Shown here piece by piece: positions 1 to 5,223 of a DNA stretch of 5,223 nt. Made by a program: the position numbers and the translations under genes. The DNA is from SFEL01 sp964392455 (GTDB lineage: Bacteria; Bacillota; Clostridia; Christensenellales; CAG-138). The notes beneath the pieces were generated by a model, which was not told the origin of the DNA, did no database searches, and saw only the letters and a list, made by a program, of their open reading frames with translations. Where the stretch lies: contig CAYMPG010000054.1 of assembly GCA_964392455.1 (NCBI GenBank), forward strand, positions 1 to 5,223. Direction: 5' to 3'. The number at the start of each line of letters is the position of its first letter. The first letter of the stretch is position 1.

Positions 1-210
1 TGTCGGCGCAGCCGACTGAGGGATTGTCTTTGCAGCATAGAAAGATGCTGAATTTTAGCTGAGTTCTTTACAATCCCTCCGGCAATGAGCTATCGCTCAT
101 TGGCCACCTCCCTTTACACACTAGGCCCGCAGGCCTGTACATAGCCCCCCCGCCGTAGGCAGGTCCAGGTGCGGAGGAGGGAAGGCTCGTGTGTTCTATG
201 TAGCCCTATT
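1..210. repeat. Hairpin-rich intergenic region, probably a dispersed structured repeat
   Basis: No credible reading frame lies here, but several perfect inverted repeats follow one another. These are GTCGGC/GCCGAC (2-7 with 11-16, loop GCA), GAGGGATTGT/ACAATCCCTC (18-27 with 70-79) enclosing an inner CAGCAT/ATGCTG hairpin (33-38 with 45-50), CAATGAGC/GCTCATTG (83-90 with 95-102, loop TATC) and AGGCC/GGCCT (123-127 with 132-136). Weaker pairings exist between 138-144 and 196-202. The order 'stem, acaatccctcc, stem, cacctcccttt' resembles intergenic repeats I associate with gut Clostridia; that resemblance is from memory. The true ends are unknown and the element may begin left of the window. 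Confidence 0.5.
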
Positions 211-229
211 CTTATTCCCACCCAAAACA

Positions 230-256
230 AAAAGGCCCATCCGTCATGGGCCTTTT
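230..256. terminator. Symmetric hairpin, probable bidirectional rho-independent terminator
   Basis: AAAAGGCCCAT (230-240) and ATGGGCCTTTT (246-256) form a perfect 11-bp stem with a 5-nt loop, CCGTC. On the + strand the stem is followed by only the four T residues it contains. On the - strand the run is longer (TTTTTGTTTT after the GGGCC arm), so the - strand terminator looks stronger. It could end a gene left of the window or insulate the hydrogenase promoter from upstream transcription. No gene in this window ends at it. Confidence 0.65.
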
Positions 257-318
257 GGGAAAGTGCTGTAAAGCAACTTATTTAATATCGTCCCCTCAAA
301 CTATATTCTTTGGCCCTT

Positions 319-439
319 TCTTTTAAAGAAAGAACGCTTCCTTTGGTTCTTTGTGGAAAATCCTTAGATTTTCCACATGATTTCAGGGAGCTATGTCAAT
401 GCTCCGCATTGACTAATCCATCTTTTAAAGAAAAGAACA
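319..439 (+). repeat. Structured intergenic repeat, left copy of an inverted pair
   Basis: Positions 349-439 match the reverse complement of 5133-5223 at 89 of 91 bases by eye; the differences are at 404 and 419. The unit holds two hairpins: GTGGAAAATC/GATTTTCCAC (353-362 with 367-376, loop CTTA) and GTCAATGC/GCATTGAC (395-402 with 406-413, loop TCC). GTTCTTT (346-352) and AAAGAAC (432-438) form 7-bp terminal inverted repeats. A second AAAGAAC at 329-335 can pair with 346-352 as well. The motif TCTTTTAAAGAAA occurs at both 320 and 421. This looks like a small non-autonomous (MITE- or REP-like) element. A 60-codon frame at 310-492 runs through it and is not credible. Confidence 0.8.
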
Positions 440-610
440 GGAAAAAAACCGGCACACACAACTCTTACCAATATTTGAAGCATCATAAATAAGCACAGCT
501 TATATCGTCCACTCTGTTCTCCCCTGCCGCCCGGCCGTGACAATGGAGAAACTGCCCCCTGTGGAACTTTATGCATAACGCCGGACAATCGGGCAGAAAG
601 TAAATAAAGC
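440..610. other. Intergenic stretch with no identifiable gene or site
   Basis: I see no reading frame with a ribosome binding site, no RNA gene and no strong hairpin here. The last part (about 596-610, AAAGTAAATAAAG) is A/T-rich and sits just upstream of the -35 box, so it could act as an UP element. That role is inferred from position only. Confidence 0.4.
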
Positions 611-640
611 TTGACTTGAGGGCAGGTTTGGCATTAGTAT
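611..640 (+). promoter_or_regulatory. Sigma-70-type promoter of the hyd operon
   Basis: TTGACT at 611-616 matches the -35 consensus in 5 of 6 bases. TAGTAT at 635-640 matches the -10 consensus in 4 of 6, with an 18-nt spacer. Transcription would start near 646-648, inside the Rex-like operator, leaving a leader of roughly 160 nt before hydC. The -10 is only fair, but the pairing with the operator supports the call. Confidence 0.55.
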
Positions 641-644
641 TAAG

Positions 645-662
645 TTGTTAAATATTAAACAA
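645..662. promoter_or_regulatory. Rex operator (NADH/NAD+-sensing repressor site)
   Basis: TTGTTAAATATTAAACAA is an imperfect palindrome; 16 of its 18 bases agree with its own reverse complement. The clostridial Rex consensus, as I know it, is TTGTTAANNNNTTAACAA, and this site differs from it at one fixed position (A for T at 657). It overlaps the predicted transcription start. Rex binds DNA when NAD+ is abundant and lets go when NADH rises, and it commonly controls fermentation and hydrogenase genes. The rex gene itself is not in the window. Confidence 0.75.
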
Positions 663-796
663 TTCCCCGCCGTGGCATTCCGCCCGGCCTTGCAGTATAT
701 ACAGCTTTCCGGCCATAAAATAAGATTATGCCGCACCCTTCGTAATCCATTTGCAGTGAGCATACACGTATACCCCATCAGTCAAACAAAAAAAGC

Positions 797-802
797 AAGG
801 AG
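797..802 (+). promoter_or_regulatory. Ribosome binding site that fixes the hydC start
   Basis: AAGGAG lies 7 nt before the ATG at 810. The open frame extends upstream to a TTG at 645, but that codon lies inside the Rex-like operator at the predicted transcription start and has no Shine-Dalgarno sequence. The 55-residue extension is therefore rejected. Confidence 0.85.
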
Positions 803-809
803 AAGAATC

Positions 810-1298
810 ATGAGCGAAGCGCTGGACCTTTCCATTCTGGATGACATACTCCAGAGAAACGGATGTGAGCAGAAGGCTATCATATCCATACTTCAGGAAA
901 TACAGGAGCATTTTCACTACCTGCCGCGGGAGGTATTCCCAATACTATCCAAACGGCTCTGCATGAGCGAGGCCAGCATATACAGCATTGCCACCTTTTA
1001 CGAGAACTTTTCCCTTGAGCCAAAGGGAAAGTACGTTATCAGAATATGTGACGGCACTGCCTGCCATGTTCGCAATTCCATACCCATACTGGAGCGCATA
1101 CGGGCAGAGCTGGGCCTGAGCGACAGGAAAAAGACCACCGATGACCTGTGCTTTACCGTGGAAACGGTATCCTGCCTTGGGGCCTGCGGCCTTTCCCCGG
1201 TGCTTACGGTAAATGACGTGGTACATCCCCAGATGACCCCCGCAAAGGCGGTGGAGCTTATCCAGCAGCTTAAGGAGGAAATTGCAGATGCTAAATAG
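810..1298 (+). CDS. hydC: HydC, NuoE-like [2Fe-2S] subunit of bifurcating [FeFe] hydrogenase
   Basis: This 162-residue cytoplasmic protein belongs to the NuoE/24-kDa family, and its length is normal for HydC. Residues 1 to about 70 form the usual helical N-terminal part (with the typical IYSIATFYENF stretch at 57-67). Residues about 74-160 form the thioredoxin-like domain, with [2Fe-2S] ligands C80 and C85 (CDGTACHV) and C122 and C126 (CLGACG). In HydABC complexes this subunit sits against HydB near the FMN and takes part in electron transfer between NAD(H), ferredoxin and the H-cluster. It is first in the operon, just after the Rex-like operator and leader. Its last 11 nt overlap hydB, which points to translational coupling. 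NuoE-like subunits also occur in formate dehydrogenases and complex I, but the neighbouring hydA settles the assignment. Confidence 0.93.
   Translation: MSEALDLSILDDILQRNGCEQKAIISILQEIQEHFHYLPREVFPILSKRLCMSEASIYSIATFYENFSLEPKGKYVIRICDGTACHVRNSIPILERIRAELGLSDRKKTTDDLCFTVETVSCLGACGLSPVLTVNDVVHPQMTPAKAVELIQQLKEEIADAK
1272..1278 (+). promoter_or_regulatory. Ribosome binding site that fixes the hydB start
   Basis: AAGGAGG lies inside the end of hydC, 9 nt before the ATG at 1288. The in-frame TTG at 1282 is only 3 nt from this sequence, too close for initiation, so ATG 1288 is preferred. Confidence 0.8.
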
Positions 1299-3162
1299 CA
1301 GGCAGGAATTCACAGCATACAGGCAGGCGGCGGAAAGGGCCTACAATGCCCAGGAAAGAAAGCTGATAGTATGCGGCGGCACAGGCTGCGTTGCCGGAGG
1401 CTCCCTCAAGATATACGACAGGCTCCGTGAGCTTATGGCAGAGCAGGGCATAAACGTGGCGGTGGAGCTTATGGATGAGCCACACGACCACACTGTGGGC
1501 CTTAAAAAGAGCGGCTGCCACGGCTTCTGCGAAATGGGGCCCCTGCTCAGGATAGACCCTGAGGGCTGGCTGTATACAAAGGTAAAGCTGGAGGATTGCG
1601 AGGAGATAGTGCAAAAGACCGTGCTGGAGGGTGAGTGCGTGGAGCGCCTTGCCTACAGGCGGGATGGCAAAATATACCGGCAGCAGGCGGAAATACCCTT
1701 TTACAAAAAGCAGACCCGTGTGGTGCTGGAGCACTGCGGCAGGATAGATGCGGATTCCATAAGGGAATATGTGGCCATAGGCGGCTACGCTGCCTTTGAA
1801 AAGGCCCTCTTTGACATGACCGGCGAGCAGGTGATAGCTGAGGTATCCCGCTCCGGCCTCAGGGGCAGAGGGGGCGGCGGCTTCCCCACCGGCAAAAAGT
1901 GGGAGCAGGTGCGGCGGCAGAAGCAGCCCGAAAAGTACGTGGTATGCAATGGCGACGAGGGCGACCCCGGCGCATTTATGGACAGGAGCATCATGGAGGG
2001 CGACCCCCACCGTATGCTTGAGGGCATGATGATAGCAGGCGTGGCCTGCGGCGCAGGAGAGGGCTATATATACGTAAGGGCGGAATACCCCCTTGCGGTA
2101 AAGCGGCTCCGCACCGCCGTGGAGCAGGCGGAGGCACTGGGCCTGTTGGGTGACAACATACTTGGCACGGGCTTCAGCTTCCGCATACATATAAACCGGG
2201 GTGCAGGCGCCTTCGTATGCGGCGAGGGCAGCGCCCTTACCGCCTCCATAGAGGGCAAGCGTGGCTTCCCCAGGGTAAAGCCTCCCCGCACCGTGGAGCA
2301 CGGCCTGTTTGACAGCCCCACCGTGCTGAATAACGTGGAGACCTATGCAAACGTTCCCCAGATAATAAACCGTGGGGCAGACTGGTTCCTTTCCATAGGC
2401 ACCCAGAACAGCCCCGGCACAAAGGCCTTCGCCCTGACCGGAAATATATCAAATACCGGCCTTATCGAGGTGCCCATGGGCACCACCCTGAGGGAGATAA
2501 TATTCGACATCGGCGGCGGCATGAGGGGTGATGGTGAATTTAAGGCAGTGCAGATAGGCGGCCCCTCAGGTGCCTGCCTTACCAAAGCCGAGCTGGACCT
2601 GCCGCTGGATTTTGATACCCTGAAGTCCATAAAGGCCATGATAGGCTCAGGCGGCCTTGTGGTGATGGATTCCAATACCTGCATGGTGGAGGTGGCCCGC
2701 GTCTTCATGCACTTCACCCAGAATGAATCCTGCGGCAAGTGCGTTCCCCGCCGTGAGGGCACAAAGCGCATGCTGGAGATACTGGAGCGGCTGGTGGCAG
2801 GCCAGGGCCAGGATGGGGACATTGAGCTGCTGCTGGAGCTTGCGGATACCATATCCGCCACGGCTCTCTGCGGCCTTGGCAAATCCGCCCCCTCCCCCGT
2901 GGTCAGCACAATACGCAATTTCCGGGATGAATACGAGGCCCATATATACGAAAAGCGCTGTCCCGCCGGGGCCTGCCGCAAGCTCAGGCGCATAGCCATT
3001 GACCCGGCCCTCTGCAGGGGCTGCAGCAAGTGCGCCAGGGGCTGCCCGGTAAACGCCATCAGCGGCAAGCTGAAGGAGCCCTTCAGCATTGACCTTAATA
3101 AATGTATTCGCTGCGGAAGCTGCATGGAGGCCTGTGCATTCCATGCCATAAAGGAGGGCTAA
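1288..3162 (+). CDS. hydB: HydB, NuoF-like FMN/NAD(H) subunit of bifurcating [FeFe] hydrogenase
   Basis: The 624-residue product has the full HydB layout. An N-terminal thioredoxin-like [2Fe-2S] domain has ligands C29, C34, C77 and C81. The NuoF core has the glycine-rich nucleotide/FMN loop GLRGRGGGGFPTGKKW (190-205) and CNGDEGDPGAFMDR (220-233). The [4Fe-4S] motif follows at 482-488, with its distal cysteine C528 (LCGLG). A CPAGAC motif (C558, C563) comes next, and the C-terminal two-[4Fe-4S] ferredoxin domain has C576/579/582/586 and C606/609/612/616. HydB is the flavin subunit where electrons are exchanged with NAD(H), and in studied complexes it is the likely bifurcation site. Oddity: the motif normally read as CGxCxPC is CGKCVPR, so the third ligand is R488. 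The rest of the frame is intact. The gene overlaps hydC by 11 nt and ends 3 nt before hydA. About 32 of 40 Ile codons are ATA. Confidence 0.95.
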   Translation: MLNSRQEFTAYRQAAERAYNAQERKLIVCGGTGCVAGGSLKIYDRLRELMAEQGINVAVELMDEPHDHTVGLKKSGCHGFCEMGPLLRIDPEGWLYTKVKLEDCEEIVQKTVLEGECVERLAYRRDGKIYRQQAEIPFYKKQTRVVLEHCGRIDADSIREYVAIGGYAAFEKALFDMTGEQVIAEVSRSGLRGRGGGGFPTGKKWEQVRRQKQPEKYVVCNGDEGDPGAFMDRSIMEGDPHRMLEGMMIAGVACGAGEGYIYVRAEYPLAVKRLRTAVEQAEALGLLGDNILGTGFSFRIHINRGAGAFVCGEGSALTASIEGKRGFPRVKPPRTVEHGLFDSPTVLNNVETYANVPQIINRGADWFLSIGTQNSPGTKAFALTGNISNTGLIEVPMGTTLREIIFDIGGGMRGDGEFKAVQIGGPSGACLTKAELDLPLDFDTLKSIKAMIGSGGLVVMDSNTCMVEVARVFMHFTQNESCGKCVPRREGTKRMLEILERLVAGQGQDGDIELLLELADTISATALCGLGKSAPSPVVSTIRNFRDEYEAHIYEKRCPAGACRKLRRIAIDPALCRGCSKCARGCPVNAISGKLKEPFSIDLNKCIRCGSCMEACAFHAIKEG

Positions 3163-3165
3163 GCC

Positions 3166-4869
3166 ATGGAAAAGCAGTTTATGACCATTGACGGCATACC
3201 TGTAGAAATAAACGGAGAAAAGAACATACTGGAGCTGTGCAACAAGATAGGCGTTACCATGCCCACCTTCTGCTATTATTCAGAGCTTTCGGTATACGGT
3301 GCCTGCCGTATGTGCATGGTGGAAAACATCAAGGGCGGCATTGAGGCTGCCTGCTCCACCCCTCCCCGGCCGGGCATGGAGATAAAGACAAACACCGAGC
3401 GGCTGCGCCGCTATCGCAAAAACATACTGGAGCTGCTCCTTGCAAACCATTGCAGAGACTGCACCGTGTGCGAAAATAACAGCAAGTGCAAGCTGCAGGA
3501 TCTGGCCATGCGGTTCAATATCGAGGGCGTGCGCTTCCCCAACAGAGCGGTATCCACCAAGGGTGAGGACACCTCCTCCCCCTGCATATCCCGGGATGCG
3601 GGCAAGTGCATACTCTGCGGAGACTGCGTTCGCGTATGCAATGAGATACAGAACGTGGGCGCAATAGACTTTGCCCACCGTGGCTCAAATATGATAATCA
3701 GCACCGCCTTTGGCAAGCCCCTTGCAGAATCCCCCTGCGTGGGCTGCGGCCAGTGCGCCGCCGTGTGCCCCACCGGCGCAATAGTTGTCAAGAGCAATAT
3801 AAGCGCCGTATGGAAGGCGCTGGATGACCCAAATCTTAAGACCACCGTTCAGATCGCCCCCGCAGTGCGGGTGGCCCTTGGCAAGGAGCTGAATATACCC
3901 GAGGGCACAGACGTTATCGGCAAGATAGTGGCTGCACTCAGGCGCATGGGCTTTGACGAGGTGTATGATACCACCCTTGGTGCAGACCTTACCGTCCTTG
4001 AGGAAAGCGAGGAATTCCTCCAGCGCCTGGAGGATAACAAAAACCTCCCCCTCATCACCTCCTGCTGCCCCGGGTGGATACAGTATTGCGAAAAGCGGCA
4101 CCCTGAGCTGCTGCCCAATGTATCCACCTGCCGCTCACCCATGGAGATGATGGCGGCCATGCTGAAGGATCAGAGCGAAAAATCCTCCCGGCCCATGTTC
4201 CACGTGGCGGTGATGCCCTGCACGGCCAAGAAATTCGAGGCCGCAAGGGAGGAATTCCGCACCAATGGCCAGCCCGATGTGGATGCTGTCATCACCACCC
4301 AGGAGCTTATCGTAATGATAAAGGAATCCGGCCTTGTGTTTGATACGCTGGAGCCTGAGGCTGTGAATATGCCCTTTGGCACCATATCCGGCGCAGGCGT
4401 AATATTTGGCGTTACCGGCGGCGTTACAGAGGCGGTGCTGCGCCGTGTGGCCAGCAACAAGACCCGCTCCGGCCTCCTTTCCATTGCAAATGCGGGCCAG
4501 CGCGGCAATGAGGGCATAAAGGAATTTGACCTGCCCTATCAGGACAAAGCCCTGCACATCGCCGTGGTAAGCGGCCTTGCCAATGCGGAAAAGGTGATAA
4601 AGCGGGTACAGTCCGGCGAGCATTTCGATTTTATCGAGATAATGGCCTGCCCCGGCGGCTGCGTAAATGGCGGCGGCCAGCCCTTCATAAAGAGCGGCCG
4701 CAGGGCCTCCCGTGGGAAGGGCCTGTACGATGCGGACAGGCTCCAGAGCATACGCTGCTCTGAGGAAAACCCTGCCATGATGTCCATATATCGTGATATA
4801 ATAAGAGGGAGGGTACACGAGCTGCTCCATGTAGACTATGTAAAAAGCGAGGATAACCAGCATGATTAA
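3166..4869 (+). CDS. hydA: HydA, catalytic [FeFe] hydrogenase subunit (group A3, M3-type)
   Basis: The 567-residue cytoplasmic enzyme interconverts protons and H2. The N-terminal relay holds a plant-type [2Fe-2S] (C36, C47, C50, C63), a His-Cys [4Fe-4S] (H95, C99, C102, C108) and two ferredoxin-type [4Fe-4S] motifs (C148/151/154/158 and C191/194/197/201). All three H-cluster signatures are intact: TSCCPGW (298-304), MPCTAKKFE (350-358) and MACPGGCVNGGGQP (493-506). By analogy with Clostridium CpI, C300 is the proton-relay cysteine and C301, C352, C495 and C499 bind the H-cluster, with C499 bridging. The catalytic fold ends at HELLHVDY (551-558). A C-terminal [2Fe-2S] domain, present in some relatives, is absent here but encoded by the next gene. 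AAGGAGGG at 3151-3158 sits 7 nt before the ATG. HydE, HydF and HydG, needed to build the H-cluster, must be encoded elsewhere. Confidence 0.97.
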   Translation: MEKQFMTIDGIPVEINGEKNILELCNKIGVTMPTFCYYSELSVYGACRMCMVENIKGGIEAACSTPPRPGMEIKTNTERLRRYRKNILELLLANHCRDCTVCENNSKCKLQDLAMRFNIEGVRFPNRAVSTKGEDTSSPCISRDAGKCILCGDCVRVCNEIQNVGAIDFAHRGSNMIISTAFGKPLAESPCVGCGQCAAVCPTGAIVVKSNISAVWKALDDPNLKTTVQIAPAVRVALGKELNIPEGTDVIGKIVAALRRMGFDEVYDTTLGADLTVLEESEEFLQRLEDNKNLPLITSCCPGWIQYCEKRHPELLPNVSTCRSPMEMMAAMLKDQSEKSSRPMFHVAVMPCTAKKFEAAREEFRTNGQPDVDAVITTQELIVMIKESGLVFDTLEPEAVNMPFGTISGAGVIFGVTGGVTEAVLRRVASNKTRSGLLSIANAGQRGNEGIKEFDLPYQDKALHIAVVSGLANAEKVIKRVQSGEHFDFIEIMACPGGCVNGGGQPFIKSGRRASRGKGLYDADRLQSIRCSEENPAMMSIYRDIIRGRVHELLHVDYVKSEDNQHD

Positions 4870-5113
4870 ACTGAGCGTGTGCATAGGCAGCGCCTGTCAC
4901 GTCCACGGCGCAAATAATGTGGTCATGTCCTTTCAGCACCTTATTGAGGAATACGGCCTCCACGACAAAATCGACTTTGTGGCCTCCTTCTGCATGAAGG
5001 AATGTGTGGGGCGGCATGTGTGCGTGCAGCTCAATGGGGAAAAATTCCACATCCGGGCCGAGGAAGCCCGCTCCTTCTTCAAGGAACGCATCCTCCCCAT
5101 TGCCCAGATATAG
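4862..5113 (+). CDS. Small thioredoxin-like [2Fe-2S] ferredoxin, probable hydrogenase accessory subunit
   Basis: This 83-residue protein starts directly with a beta strand and the motif CIGSACHVHG (C7, C12), followed by FCMKEC (C44, C48). The C-x4-C plus C-x3-C pattern is that of the thioredoxin-like [2Fe-2S] ferredoxin family, which also covers the cluster domain of HydC and the N-terminus of HydB. No signal peptide or membrane segment is visible. Its ATG overlaps the hydA stop by 8 nt (ATGATTAA), and GAGGA at 4849-4853 gives a site 8 nt upstream. An in-frame TAA at 4841-4843 shows it cannot start earlier. It probably binds HydA as a detached version of the C-terminal [2Fe-2S] domain found fused in longer HydA proteins; that role is inferred. 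It could also be a free electron carrier. Confidence 0.88.
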   Translation: MIKLSVCIGSACHVHGANNVVMSFQHLIEEYGLHDKIDFVASFCMKECVGRHVCVQLNGEKFHIRAEEARSFFKERILPIAQI

Positions 5114-5132
5114 AGGTGGACAATCGATTTGT

Positions 5133-5223
5133 TGTTCTTTTCTTTAAAAGATAGATTAGTCAATGCGAAGCATTGACATAGCTCCCTGAAATCATGTGGA
5201 AAATCTAAGGATTTTCCACAAAG
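5133..5223 (-). repeat. Structured intergenic repeat, right copy of an inverted pair, cut by the window end
   Basis: This is the reverse complement of 349-439 with two differences in 91 bases. Both hairpins are kept: GTCAATGC/GCATTGAC (5159-5166 with 5170-5177, loop GAA) and GTGGAAAATC/GATTTTCCAC (5196-5205 with 5210-5219, loop TAAG). The outer GTTCTTT lies at 5134-5140. The matching AAAGAAC end would begin at 5220 and run 3 nt past the window. It begins about 20 nt after the last stop codon. Neither hairpin is followed by a T run on the + strand, so a classical terminator for the operon is not evident here, though the hairpins might still slow or protect the transcript end. Confidence 0.85.

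Noticed and set aside
310..492. 60-codon + strand frame beginning MALSFKERTLP
   Set aside because: It runs through the hairpins of the 349-439 repeat, has no ribosome binding site and shows no protein family features. The repeat's reverse copy produces a similar chance peptide (SFKEKN) on the other side.
391..588. 65-codon - strand frame upstream of the operon
   Set aside because: It overlaps the structured repeat and non-coding spacer, its composition is not protein-like, and no Shine-Dalgarno sequence is seen.
527..688. Direct 10-mer CCGCCCGGCC at about 527 and 679
   Set aside because: It is a short GC-rich word with no shared flanks, consistent with chance.
692..705. Imperfect palindrome GCAGTATATACAGC in the leader
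   Set aside because: It is short, has two mismatches and matches no operator I know; a chance occurrence is likely.
690..726. Possible second promoter (TTGCAG at 690 with A/T-rich CATAAAATAAG after it)
   Set aside because: The best -10 candidates have poor matches or a 20-nt spacer, and the promoter at 611-640 next to the operator is a better fit.
645..809. N-terminal extension of hydC from a TTG at 645
   Set aside because: The TTG is the first half of the Rex-like operator and lies at the predicted transcription start. The true start at 810 has AAGGAG 7 nt upstream and gives a normal HydC length.
1291..2301. 336-codon - strand frame opposite hydB
   Set aside because: It is a shadow of the GC-rich hydB codons: low-complexity, Ala/His/Leu-rich, with no recognisable domain. 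hydB on the other strand is unambiguous.
4135..4884. 249-codon - strand frame opposite hydA
   Set aside because: It mirrors the third catalytic part of hydA, has no domain and no ribosome binding site, and is explained by codon bias.
5159..5219. Rho-independent terminator for the operon in the right-hand repeat
   Set aside because: The two hairpins are not followed by a T run on the + strand within the window, so I describe them only as part of the repeat.

Overview
The window carries one compact operon on the + strand for an electron-bifurcating-type [FeFe] hydrogenase (group A3, HydABC class), plus its upstream control region and structured intergenic repeats. The genes are hydC (810-1298), hydB (1288-3162), hydA (3166-4869) and a small thioredoxin-like [2Fe-2S] ferredoxin (4862-5113). 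All are packed with short overlaps or a 3-nt gap, and each has a good Shine-Dalgarno sequence. The gene content, the clostridial-type Rex operator and the strong preference for ATA isoleucine codons in GC-rich genes suggest a strictly anaerobic, fermentative member of the Clostridia. A gut Oscillospirales/Ruminococcus-like organism is my guess, not a demonstrated placement.

Layout. Positions 1-~210 hold a hairpin-rich intergenic region with no credible gene. A symmetric terminator-like hairpin lies at 230-256. A structured repeat at about 319-439 contains two near-perfect hairpins. Positions 440-610 show nothing I can name. A sigma-70-like promoter (611-640) is followed immediately by an 18-bp imperfect palindrome (645-662) that differs at one fixed base from the clostridial Rex consensus. 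After a leader of about 147 nt the four genes follow. Just after the last gene, a 91-bp inverted copy of the 349-439 repeat starts at 5133 and runs into the window edge, so the operon is bracketed by inverted repeats.

How the genes work together. In characterised relatives HydA carries the H-cluster and makes or oxidises H2. HydB carries FMN and the NAD(H) site, and HydC adds a [2Fe-2S] cluster. Together they couple H2 to both ferredoxin and NAD(H). All H-cluster motifs in HydA are intact. The small fourth protein resembles the C-terminal [2Fe-2S] domain that, as I recall, is fused to HydA in Thermotoga maritima, so it is probably a detached subunit domain. A Rex site fits a complex that consumes NADH: expression would rise when NADH/NAD+ is high.

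The most notable oddity is in HydB. The usual CGxCxPC ligand motif of the [4Fe-4S] cluster near FMN reads CGKCVPR, so the third cysteine is arginine (residue 488), one base change from Cys. The maturases HydE, HydF and HydG are not in the window.
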